This document shows positions 15,122-21,167 of a stretch of 21,167 nucleotides of DNA, one piece after another. The notes below the pieces were generated by a model, which did not search any database, had not been told where the DNA came from, and was given only the letters and a program-made list of their open reading frames with translations. Numbering within the stretch: position 1 is the stretch's first letter; each line of letters begins with the position of its first letter. Position numbers and translations under genes: made by a program. Source of the DNA: Rubrobacter sp. (GTDB taxonomy: Bacteria; Actinomycetota; Rubrobacteria; Rubrobacterales; Rubrobacteraceae); contig JADDPR010000169.1 of the NCBI GenBank assembly GCA_016781775.1, positions 1 through 21,167 of the forward strand. The letters run 5' to 3'.

Positions 15122-15687
15122 GCCCGGTTGAACTCCTCAACCGGCTCCAGATAGCCCTTCTCCTCCAGAAGCCCGATCACGCGCGCGGCGCTCTCGCGGG
15201 GCTCCTCCTCGTTCGTCTTGATGTGGAGCTCGGGCGCGGTCGGCGGCTCGTAGGGGTCGGAGACGCCCGTGAACTGCGGGATCTCCCCGGCGAAAGCCTT
15301 CTTGTACAGCCCCTTCACGTCGCGCTCGGCGCAGACCTCGACCGGCGCGTCCACGAAGATCTCGACGAAGTCCTCGCCGATCTGGCGGCGCACCTGATCC
15401 CGAACCTCCTTGAACGGCGAGATGGCCGAGACGATGACCCCGACGCCGTTGCGCGTCAACAGGTTCGCCACGAACCCGATCCGGAGCACGTTCGTATCCC
15501 GGTCCTCCCGGCTGAAACCGAGGCCCTTGGAGAGGTTGGTCCGCACGATATCCCCGTCGAGGACCTCGACGCTGCCGATCCTGCGCCTCAACTCCTTCTC
15601 CACGATCTCGGCGATGGTGGTCTTACCGGCCCCCGAGAGGCCCGTAAACCATAGCGTGAAACCGCGATCCAGCTTGCCATTCTCCAT
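15118..15687 (-). CDS. cysC: CysC, adenylylsulfate kinase
   Basis: The enzyme phosphorylates adenylylsulfate (APS) to PAPS with ATP. The 189-residue product has the Walker A loop GLSGAGKT (16-23), the LDGD segment (43-46), DRDTNVLRIGFVA, and the SAISPF motif containing the family's active-site serine, followed by FVDAPVEVCAERDVKGLYKKA. ATG 15687 is preceded by GAGGGGAG five bases away; an upstream ATG at 15720 would add 11 residues that coincide with a strong hairpin, so it is unlikely. It lies 62 bases after sat and overlaps the permease start (ATGA). Together with sat it makes PAPS, either for CysH or for sulfation reactions. Confidence 0.95.
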   Translation of the reverse strand: MENGKLDRGFTLWFTGLSGAGKTTIAEIVEKELRRRIGSVEVLDGDIVRTNLSKGLGFSREDRDTNVLRIGFVANLLTRNGVGVIVSAISPFKEVRDQVRRQIGEDFVEIFVDAPVEVCAERDVKGLYKKAFAGEIPQFTGVSDPYEPPTAPELHIKTNEEEPRESAARVIGLLEEKGYLEPVEEFNRA

Positions 15688-15705
15688 TACCGCTCCCCTC
15701 TTCGG

Positions 15706-15729
15706 CCCCGTGGGGTCCACCCCACGGGG
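15706..15729 (-). repeat. Perfect 10-bp hairpin between sat and cysC
   Basis: CCCCGTGGGG (15706-15715) and CCCCACGGGG (15720-15729) are exact reverse complements around a 4-base loop. In the operon transcript the hairpin ends about 7 bases before the cysC ribosome binding site. There is no T-run after it, so it is more likely an RNA-stability, processing or translation-control element than a terminator. Confidence 0.7.
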
Positions 15730-15749
15730 ATCGGTTCTCCAGCTGTCCC

Positions 15750-16934
15750 TTACTGCCCGTTCTTCTCGGCGCGCAAGCCCTCGATGAGCACCTCGACTAC
15801 CTCGGGGCGGGAGAACTCCGGCGGCGGGTATTCGCCCTTCTGGAGCATCTCTCGAACCCGAGTCCCCGAGAAGAAGACGTGGTTCTCCTTATCGTGCGGG
15901 CACGTCTTCGGGGTTGCCATACCGCCGCAGTTGAGGCAGTAGAAGGCGTGCTCGAACATGAGCGGCGTGATCCCGAGGTCCTCGCCCTCGAACTCGTTGA
16001 AGATCTCCTGGGCGTCGTAGGTCCCGTAGTAGCTGCCCACGCCCGCGTGGTCGCGCCCGATAATGAAGTGGGTGCAGCCGTAATTCTTCCGGCACATGGC
16101 GTGGAAGATGGCCTCACGCGGCCCCGCGTACCTCATCGCCGCCGGGAAGACCGAGAGCACGGTCCGTTCCTTCGGGTAGTAGCGATCCAGGATCGTCTCG
16201 TAGGACTGCATCCTGACCGCCGCCGAGATGTCGTCGGACTTCGTCTCCCCGACGAGCGGGTTCAGCAGCAGCCCATCCACGATCTCCAGCGCGCTCTTCT
16301 GGATGTACTCGTGCGCGCGGTGGACGGGGTTTCTGGTCTGGAAACCCACGACCTTCTTCCAGCCCTTCTCGGCGAACAGCGCCCGAAGCTGGGCCGGCTC
16401 GCGGTAGTAGCCGGGGAACGGACGCGGGTTGGGTTCGTCGACGAGCAGCGTGATCTCACCTCCGAGCAGGGTGTCGCCCTGCCGGTACAGCGCCGCTACC
16501 CCCGGGTGCTCCTCATCGGCGGTCCGGTAGACGTTCTTGGCCTCGTGGACCTTGTCGTAGCCGTAGCGGTCCGTCACGGTCATCGTCGCGAGGACGTTGC
16601 CCGCATCGTCCGTAAGGGCGACCTCCTCGCCCTCGCTCACGCCGTTGGCCTCGTCCCCGCTCGTGGAGAGGGTGGTCGGCATGCTCCAGACGAGCCCGTT
16701 CGCCAGATGCATCGTCTCGACGACGGAGTTGTAGTCCTCGCGGCCCATAAAGCCCTTGAGCGGCGAGAAGACGCCGGTCGAGATCATCTCAAGGTCGGAG
16801 AGCGCCCGCGGTCCCAGGGCCACCTTCGAAAGCCCCTGGGCGGCCTCGAGCCTCTCGGCGCGCTCACCCTCCGGCGCCCGCCGGTCTACAAGCTCCCCGC
16901 CGTGCGGTACCGTCGTCGCGTACTCGGCCTTCAT
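15750..16934 (-). CDS. sat: Sulfate adenylyltransferase (ATP sulfurylase), homomeric type
   Basis: The enzyme activates sulfate with ATP to APS and pyrophosphate, the first step of sulfate assimilation. The 394-residue product contains the ATP-binding HxxH region QTRNPVHRAHE (199-209) and GRDHAGVGSYYG (293-304). A cysteine cluster, CLNC (333-336) plus Cys345 with a nearby histidine, fits the zinc site of bacterial and archaeal homomeric enzymes. It is unrelated to the CysD/CysN heterodimer. ATG 16934 overlaps the TGA of the 116-residue gene (ATGA); the longer open frame (to 17135) lies inside that gene and has Arg-rich shadow composition. Confidence 0.96.
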   Translation of the reverse strand: MKAEYATTVPHGGELVDRRAPEGERAERLEAAQGLSKVALGPRALSDLEMISTGVFSPLKGFMGREDYNSVVETMHLANGLVWSMPTTLSTSGDEANGVSEGEEVALTDDAGNVLATMTVTDRYGYDKVHEAKNVYRTADEEHPGVAALYRQGDTLLGGEITLLVDEPNPRPFPGYYREPAQLRALFAEKGWKKVVGFQTRNPVHRAHEYIQKSALEIVDGLLLNPLVGETKSDDISAAVRMQSYETILDRYYPKERTVLSVFPAAMRYAGPREAIFHAMCRKNYGCTHFIIGRDHAGVGSYYGTYDAQEIFNEFEGEDLGITPLMFEHAFYCLNCGGMATPKTCPHDKENHVFFSGTRVREMLQKGEYPPPEFSRPEVVEVLIEGLRAEKNGQ

Positions 16935-17281
16935 CGGCTGGCCCCCGCGGAGGCGAGCTCTTTCTCGCAGCCCGTATTCGGCAGGCGTCGCGTCGCGCGG
17001 CCCGCGAGGCCGGCAGCGCAGTGCTCCCAGATCCGCTCGCCGACGACCCAGAGCCTCAGCTCGCCGGCGTAGCCCCGCACGATAGCGAGGAAGGCGTCGT
17101 ACGCCATCCCGGCCTCCTCCAGACCATCGCCCCACTCCTCCCAGAGGATCTCGGCGACGAACCGGGCGTCGTTGATGGTCTTCATGCCATCCTCAGGGTT
17201 CTCCTCCAGCAGGGCGCGCGTCTCCGCGCGCAAGGCGAGGGGCTCCTCGGGCATGGGTAGGCTCTTACGCGTCTCGCTCAA
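16931..17281 (-). CDS. Unknown 116-residue protein in the sulfate-assimilation operon
   Basis: I do not recognise the family. The protein is soluble, acidic in the first half and basic near the end, and looks mostly helical. Noticeable segments are NDARFVAEILWEEWGDGL (37-54), a Trp-containing helix ELRLWVVGERIWEHC (74-88) and GLAGRATRRLPNTGC (91-105). It has two cysteines, Cys88 and Cys105. The tail LPNTGC faintly recalls LPKPTGC at the end of DsrC, but the spacing and the rest of the protein do not match. The TTG start directly follows the stop of the FrhB-like gene, with GTGAGG six bases upstream, and its stop overlaps sat (ATGA). Position between the electron-transfer gene and sat suggests a role in this pathway. 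Confidence 0.75.
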   Translation of the reverse strand: MSETRKSLPMPEEPLALRAETRALLEENPEDGMKTINDARFVAEILWEEWGDGLEEAGMAYDAFLAIVRGYAGELRLWVVGERIWEHCAAGLAGRATRRLPNTGCEKELASAGASR

Positions 17282-18625
17282 CTAATACCTCACAGCGTCG
17301 TGTGCGACCGGCGCCCGATCCGTCCCGGAGTAGTTCTCCAGGTGCTCCTCGTAGTCGATGAAAAGGGGAGCCTCGGGGTCAAAAGCCCTCTTGAGGCTCT
17401 TGAACGCGATCCTCTTGTCCAAAGCGTCAAGCTTATCCAAAGCCTCCGGCTTGTCAAGCTCGCGAAGCTCCAGCTTCGGGCGAACGTGCTCGAACGCCTC
17501 CAGTCCCTCCTCGCTCCGAACGATGACGGAGGAGTACCCGTCGGCGCTGCCGACGCTCCCGACGGAGATGTCCGCCGCGTGGCCCATGAAGTCCGCGCAC
17601 TCGTCGCAGCCCTTGAGGGCGGCGCCGTGGAAGTCCTTGATCGGCTCCTCGAAGATGGTTTCTCCCAAGAGATCTTGAACGATCAGCTTGCCGCGGATGA
17701 TGTCGACCCTGCCGACGTTGTCGAGGTCGACGTTGCGCTTGTCCCGGATCTCGTCGAGCATCAGCTTCTCGTAGTTGAAGCTCTTCGTGCAGAGGAGCGC
17801 GATGGTCAGGGTGATCGCCTCGACCTGCGAGGAGCCCCACGTCCACGGCCGCGCCTGCATCGCCTTGATCCCCTCGATCTCGCACGGCGTTCCCACCACT
17901 GCGATCCTCGGGTTCGGCGGAAGGTCGTAGCCCTTGAAGTCCACGTGACCGAGCGCTAGCGTCTGGTTGTAGAAGGAGCCAGCGGACTCGCGGACCTCGT
18001 CGGGGGTTCTGGCAAGGAAAGCCTCGCCCTTCCACCGCTCGGTCTCCGACTCGCGGGCGACGAGCGCGCCGTCGATCTCGCCCTTCTCCAGAAGCTCGAT
18101 GAGCAACGCACTGACAAACCCGCCGTCCTGGGCGCCCTGGATCATCGGGTCGATACGGGCGGTGTACGTCTCGTGCACCGTCCCGAGGGCGTTACCGGAG
18201 ACGCCGTCCGGGACGCTCAGGCCCGCCGCCTTCGCGGCAGCGGCGTTGTTGCCCGTGATCTTCTCGAGCTGCCGATCCTCGAACTCGTCGAGGTCTTCGT
18301 CACCACGCTCCTCTTCCGCCTCTTCCCGGAAGAGCCCCTCCTCCTCGACCATCTTCGCGTCTTCGAGCTTCCACGTTGCCTCGTACTGAAGTCCGCCACG
18401 CGGGCAGAAGTCCCAGCACAGCGAGCAGCCCGTGCACATCTTGACGAGCGTCGGAAGGTCGTCTTCCCCGATCCCGATGGAGTCGGTCGGGCAAGCCGCC
18501 ACGCACACGCCGCACTGGACGCAACGCTCGGCGTCGATGACCGCCTTCTCCAGGTCCCAGAACCAGACCTTGCCGGGAGCCTCGTCGATGTCGTTCATCA
18601 ACTCCCGGATGTCGAACCCGGCCAT
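17282..18625 (-). CDS. Coenzyme F420 dehydrogenase beta-subunit-like protein (FrhB/FpoF type) with two 4Fe-4S clusters
   Basis: The 447-residue product starts with a ferredoxin-like part carrying two cluster motifs, CVQCGVCVAACP (Cys35, 38, 41, 45) and CTGCSLCWDFCP (Cys64, 67, 70, 74). An acidic linker follows, then the FrhB/FdhB core: QDGGFVSALLIELLEKGEID, VVGTPCEIEGIKAMQ, and KGCDECADFMGHAADISVGS followed by SADGYSSVIV. This family binds FAD and passes electrons between F420H2 and Fe-S clusters in F420 hydrogenase, Fpo and the methanogen sulfite reductase Fsr. ATG 18625 overlaps the sulfite reductase stop (TAATG), with GGGGGCAGG upstream; the open frame to 20110 is the shadow of that gene. 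Probable role, by inference: electron donor to the sulfite reductase. Confidence 0.9.
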   Translation of the reverse strand: MAGFDIRELMNDIDEAPGKVWFWDLEKAVIDAERCVQCGVCVAACPTDSIGIGEDDLPTLVKMCTGCSLCWDFCPRGGLQYEATWKLEDAKMVEEEGLFREEAEEERGDEDLDEFEDRQLEKITGNNAAAAKAAGLSVPDGVSGNALGTVHETYTARIDPMIQGAQDGGFVSALLIELLEKGEIDGALVARESETERWKGEAFLARTPDEVRESAGSFYNQTLALGHVDFKGYDLPPNPRIAVVGTPCEIEGIKAMQARPWTWGSSQVEAITLTIALLCTKSFNYEKLMLDEIRDKRNVDLDNVGRVDIIRGKLIVQDLLGETIFEEPIKDFHGAALKGCDECADFMGHAADISVGSVGSADGYSSVIVRSEEGLEAFEHVRPKLELRELDKPEALDKLDALDKRIAFKSLKRAFDPEAPLFIDYEEHLENYSGTDRAPVAHDAVRY

Positions 18626-20265
18626 TAGCCCTGCCCCCTGTTCCTGCCGGCGCTCCTCAGAGCGCCGCGTAGCTCCTTGTTCGGCCGCCGACGGGCCCAC
18701 TCGTGGAACCTCTCGCCTATCCGGCGCTCTTCCTTGAACTTCTCCATGACGGCGACCAGCGCGTCCGGCACGTCGTCGGCGGGCTTGGCCCCCTCGACCC
18801 AGTCTATAAACGCGGCATCGCGGCCGAGCGAACCGCCCATGCCGATGTCCACGCCCTCGACGAGCGCGTCCTTCGTCTTCGCGGTCTCCCCGCGGAAGCC
18901 GATGTCCCCGATCTGGGGCTGGGCGCAAGAGGCCGAGCAGCCCGAGAAGTGCATCCTGATGGCGTCCTGGCCGACGTCGCCGACCCGCTCGTCCATCTCC
19001 TTGGCCCACTCGACGGCCCGAAGCTTCGTCTCCACGATCGCGAACCGGCAGAACTCGTTGCCGGTGCAAGCCACGATCCCGCGCTCGAAAGCCCCGGGGT
19101 TCGGCGAGAACCGCTCGAGCAAGGGCTCGGCGAGAAACTCGTCGAGCTTCTCCTCCGGGATATGCGTGATGACGAGGTTCTGGTCGGTAGCGAGACGTAT
19201 CTCGCCGCCGTACCGCCTGGCGAGCCGCGCCGCCTCGACGAAGTGCTCGCCGCTCATGCGGCCGACGGGAACGTTGAGCCCGACGTAGTAGAGGCCCTCT
19301 TCTTTCTGCGGGTGCACCCCGACGTGGTCGCCCCGGTAGTGCTCCGTGAGGTCCTCGCCGGCGGGCGTAAGCTCGAAGGCGGCGCGCTTCTCCAACTCCT
19401 CCCGGAAGCCCTCGGGCCCGAGTTCCTGGACGAGGTAGCGCATACGGTTCGTCCAGCGGTTCTCGCGGTTGCCGAGCTCGCCGAAGATCTGGGCGATCGC
19501 GCGGGTAAGCTCGACGGCCTGCTCCGGCCTGACGAAGACGTCGATGTCCGACGCCATGCGCGGGCCGTCCGAGAGGCCGCCGCCGACACGGACGTTGAAG
19601 CCCAGGGTGCCGTCGGCGAGGCGGGCCGGAAGGAGACCGATATCGTTGATCTCCGCCTGGGCGCAATCCTCGAGGCAGCCCGTGACGCTCATCTTGAACT
19701 TCCGGGGCAGGTTCGCGTACTCGCGGTTGCCGGTGAAGAAGTCGTTGATCGCCTCCGCTACGGGGGCGGCGTCCAGGACCTCGTCGTGGCCGAGGCCGGA
19801 GACGGGGCAGTTGAGGACGTTGCGGGCGGAGTCGCCGCAGGCCTGCACGGTCGTCATCCCGACCTCCTCCAACCTCCGCCAGATCTCCGGAACGTCCTCC
19901 ATCTTGATCCAGTGCATCTGGATGTCCTGGCGCGTGGTCAGGTCGAGGAAGTTGTTGCCGAAGTGCGGGTTCGGGATGGGACCGTTGGCGAAGTCTATGG
20001 CAATCTGGCCGATGACCTCCGCCTGGTCGGGCCTCAAGATACCGCCCGGCACCTTCATGCGCATCATAAACGCGTCCCCACCCTGCTTCTGCGGGTAGAT
20101 CCCGACCCACTTGAGGCGCTCGACCTCGCCAGGCACCTCGTCCATGGCCTTTATGCCCTGCTTGGAATAGGTCTCGAGGATCGCGTCGCGCACCTCGAGC
20201 GGGTGACGGTCGAGCTTTATCTTCTCGACCCTGTTTAGCTTCTGGTTCTCCCTAAGCGTTTCCAC
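18625..20265 (-). CDS. sir: Siroheme/4Fe-4S sulfite reductase (ferredoxin-nitrite/sulfite reductase family)
   Basis: The enzyme carries out six-electron reduction, most likely of sulfite to sulfide. The 546-residue product has the two-fold repeated NiR/SiR architecture. The siroheme-4Fe-4S ligands are Cys400 and Cys406 (in CTGNEFC), with Cys443 and Cys447 (in SGCSASCAQPQIGD). The first half holds related segments (QACGDSARNVLNCP, TGCLEDCAQAEINDIGL). Nitrite reductases share this fold, but the place between cysH and sat argues for sulfite. I chose GTG 20265, preceded by GGAGGACAGG; TTG 20286 would extend 21 bases further into cysH. The gene overlaps cysH by 14 bases and the FrhB-like gene by one base. 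No CysJ-like or ferredoxin-NADP reductase gene is nearby. Confidence 0.93.
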   Translation of the reverse strand: METLRENQKLNRVEKIKLDRHPLEVRDAILETYSKQGIKAMDEVPGEVERLKWVGIYPQKQGGDAFMMRMKVPGGILRPDQAEVIGQIAIDFANGPIPNPHFGNNFLDLTTRQDIQMHWIKMEDVPEIWRRLEEVGMTTVQACGDSARNVLNCPVSGLGHDEVLDAAPVAEAINDFFTGNREYANLPRKFKMSVTGCLEDCAQAEINDIGLLPARLADGTLGFNVRVGGGLSDGPRMASDIDVFVRPEQAVELTRAIAQIFGELGNRENRWTNRMRYLVQELGPEGFREELEKRAAFELTPAGEDLTEHYRGDHVGVHPQKEEGLYYVGLNVPVGRMSGEHFVEAARLARRYGGEIRLATDQNLVITHIPEEKLDEFLAEPLLERFSPNPGAFERGIVACTGNEFCRFAIVETKLRAVEWAKEMDERVGDVGQDAIRMHFSGCSASCAQPQIGDIGFRGETAKTKDALVEGVDIGMGGSLGRDAAFIDWVEGAKPADDVPDALVAVMEKFKEERRIGERFHEWARRRPNKELRGALRSAGRNRGQG

Positions 20266-21010
20266 GCGTAACCTGTCCTCCGACAAAGTGTATGCCGCAC
20301 TCCGTCTTGTCCGTGCCGCTCCAGCGCCCGGCCCTCGGGTCCTCGTCGGGAGCTACGGGGCGGGTCTGCGGCTCGCAACCGATGCTCTTGTAGCCCCTGT
20401 GAAGGAGCGGGTTGACCGGCACGTCGTGCTCGGCCACGTACTCGTGCACCCACTCTTCATCGACGAACGCGAACGGCGCTATCTTCGCCGCCCCGTAACG
20501 CTCGTCCCACGCCACGACCAGGGTGTTCGCCCGCTGCGGCGTCTGGCCGCGCCTGATGCCCGTCATCCACGCGTCGTAGCGCTTGAGCGCCTTGGCGAGC
20601 GGCTGCACCTTGCGCACCTGGCAGCACAGGTCGGGCGTGCAGGTCCGCATCTCCTCGCCGTAACGCTCCACCTGCTCGTCGATGGAGAGCTCGCTCCTCA
20701 AAACCTCCAGGGGCAGCTTGTAGCGCCCGCCCATGGCCTCCTCGCGGAACTCCACCGTCTCCCGAAAAAGGAAGCCGGTGTCGATCGTCAGCACCGTCAC
20801 CTTGTCGGTGAGGCCGGAGATCATGTTCAAAAGCGACATCCCCTCGGGACCACCGAACGAGGCCGAGAGGGCCAGCCCCTCCCCGTAAGTTTGTATCGCC
20901 CACTCGATGATCTCGTGCGGCGGCGCGCCTTCTAACCGCTCGTTGATCGCTTCGAGCTCCTCGGGGCTCGGGACGTATTCGTGCCGCGCAGACGACAGAG
21001 CTTTAGACAT
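20252..21010 (-). CDS. cysH: CysH, adenylylsulfate (APS/PAPS) reductase with an altered Fe-S site
   Basis: The enzyme reduces APS or PAPS to sulfite with a thiol donor. The 252-residue product has the nucleotide-binding SASFGGPEG, TIDTGF, CCQVRKVQPL (Cys129, Cys130), GIRRGQTPQRA and the catalytic ECGIH near the end (Cys238). APS reductases bind a 4Fe-4S cluster through the CC pair and a GCxxC pair; here the second pair reads GCEPQ, so Cys212 is kept but the fourth ligand is Gln215. An additional Cys124 lies five residues before the CC pair. ATG 21010 has GAGAGGAG four bases upstream; an in-frame ATG at 21055 lacks this. It is the first gene of the operon and overlaps the sulfite reductase gene by 14 bases. 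Confidence 0.94.
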   Translation of the reverse strand: MSKALSSARHEYVPSPEELEAINERLEGAPPHEIIEWAIQTYGEGLALSASFGGPEGMSLLNMISGLTDKVTVLTIDTGFLFRETVEFREEAMGGRYKLPLEVLRSELSIDEQVERYGEEMRTCTPDLCCQVRKVQPLAKALKRYDAWMTGIRRGQTPQRANTLVVAWDERYGAAKIAPFAFVDEEWVHEYVAEHDVPVNPLLHRGYKSIGCEPQTRPVAPDEDPRAGRWSGTDKTECGIHFVGGQVTRGNA

Positions 21011-21167
21011 TGTGCTCCTCTCCGAAATGAGATGGAAGAAATTTAAATGGCCCAAGGGGCCGTACGTAGATCAGACGCAAGCGCAACAAACGAGACATCG
21101 CGCAAAAACGACCGAAGCGCGAATCTCGTACCCCCCGAAAACGTTTCCTTGTATGCCTCGCAAGTCC
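21011..21167 (-). promoter_or_regulatory. Upstream region of the cys operon
   Basis: On the reverse strand the leader carries GAGAGGAG (21015-21022) just before cysH. A short perfect hairpin, GGCCC-AAG-GGGCC, is at 21049-21061, beside the AT-rich palindrome ATTTAAAT (21041-21048). Further upstream are an 11-base match to the fbiC promoter region (21129-21139) and an AAACGTTT core (21139-21146). No clear -35/-10 pair and no SAM-riboswitch pattern are seen; the window ends before the next gene. Confidence 0.4.

Noticed and set aside
13119..15140. Minus-strand open frame of 673 codons across folE2, the glycosylase and the permease
   Set aside because: It runs antisense through two recognised genes and out of frame through a third; the translation has no domain.
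16931..17281. DsrC-like sulfur carrier
   Set aside because: Only the LPNTGC tail resembles DsrC; the two cysteines are 17 residues apart rather than 11, and the helical core motif of DsrC is absent.
17282..20110. A single 942-codon open frame including the FrhB-like protein
   Set aside because: The first 495 codons lie inside the sulfite reductase gene in another frame and translate to Arg/Pro/Gly-rich sequence. The real start is ATG 18625 with a TAATG overlap.
18703..20238. Long plus-strand open frame (511 codons) opposite the sulfite reductase
   Set aside because: It is the antisense shadow of a strongly supported gene, with Leu/Val/Asp-rich composition typical of such frames in GC-rich DNA.
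18625..20265. Nitrite reductase (NirA) for nitrate assimilation
   Set aside because: The fold is shared with nitrite reductases, but every recognised neighbour belongs to sulfate assimilation and no nitrate or nitrite gene is nearby, so sulfite is preferred; nitrite cannot be ruled out from sequence alone.
21011..21167. SAM-type riboswitch before the cys operon
   Set aside because: Only short hairpins are present; the multi-helix arrangement with a terminator is missing.
1..21167. CRISPR arrays, insertion sequences or prophage parts
   Set aside because: No regularly spaced repeats, transposase or integrase motifs, or terminal inverted repeats were seen.

Overview
The window is high-GC bacterial chromosome with actinobacterial features: a fused CofG-CofH FbiC, several F420-type enzymes, frequent GTG and TTG starts, and many stop/start overlaps between genes. 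A deep-branching actinobacterium such as Rubrobacter fits best, but that placement is inference because no rRNA or tRNA gene is present.

Layout. Bases 1-77 hold the first codons of a minus-strand rhodanese. Divergent to it is fbiC (186-2579), which makes the F420 chromophore precursor, followed by a 490-base gap and NADP-type gdhA (3070-4413). A minus-strand pair (6523-4425) encodes a luciferase-like monooxygenase and a fusion of a PPOX-type split barrel with an FbiB-like nitroreductase. A second minus-strand operon (9966-6924) encodes a stand-alone cyclic-nucleotide-binding-fold protein, a CNBD-PlsC acyltransferase and an AXE1-type esterase, joined by 4-base overlaps. After about 800 bases without a convincing gene come queE, queD and queC on the minus strand, with folE2 diverging from queC; together they make 7-cyano-7-deazaguanine (preQ0) from GTP. 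A plus-strand uracil-DNA glycosylase-like gene (13743-14324) has no cysteine codon at all.

The right third (21010-14321, minus strand) is a compact sulfate-assimilation operon: cysH, siroheme sulfite reductase, an FrhB/FpoF-like F420-dehydrogenase protein, a 116-residue unknown, sat, cysC and a TauE/TSUP permease.

The most interesting reading is that sulfite is reduced here with F420H2. The sulfite reductase stop codon overlaps the start of a protein with two 4Fe-4S clusters and an FrhB domain, and no CysJ-like or ferredoxin-NADP reductase gene is seen. This would be a two-gene assimilatory counterpart of the fused methanogen enzyme Fsr, in a window that also carries fbiC and an FbiB-like reductase. 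Three unrelated proteins (CysH, QueC and the glycosylase) also lack cysteines that normally bind a metal or Fe-S cluster in their families.
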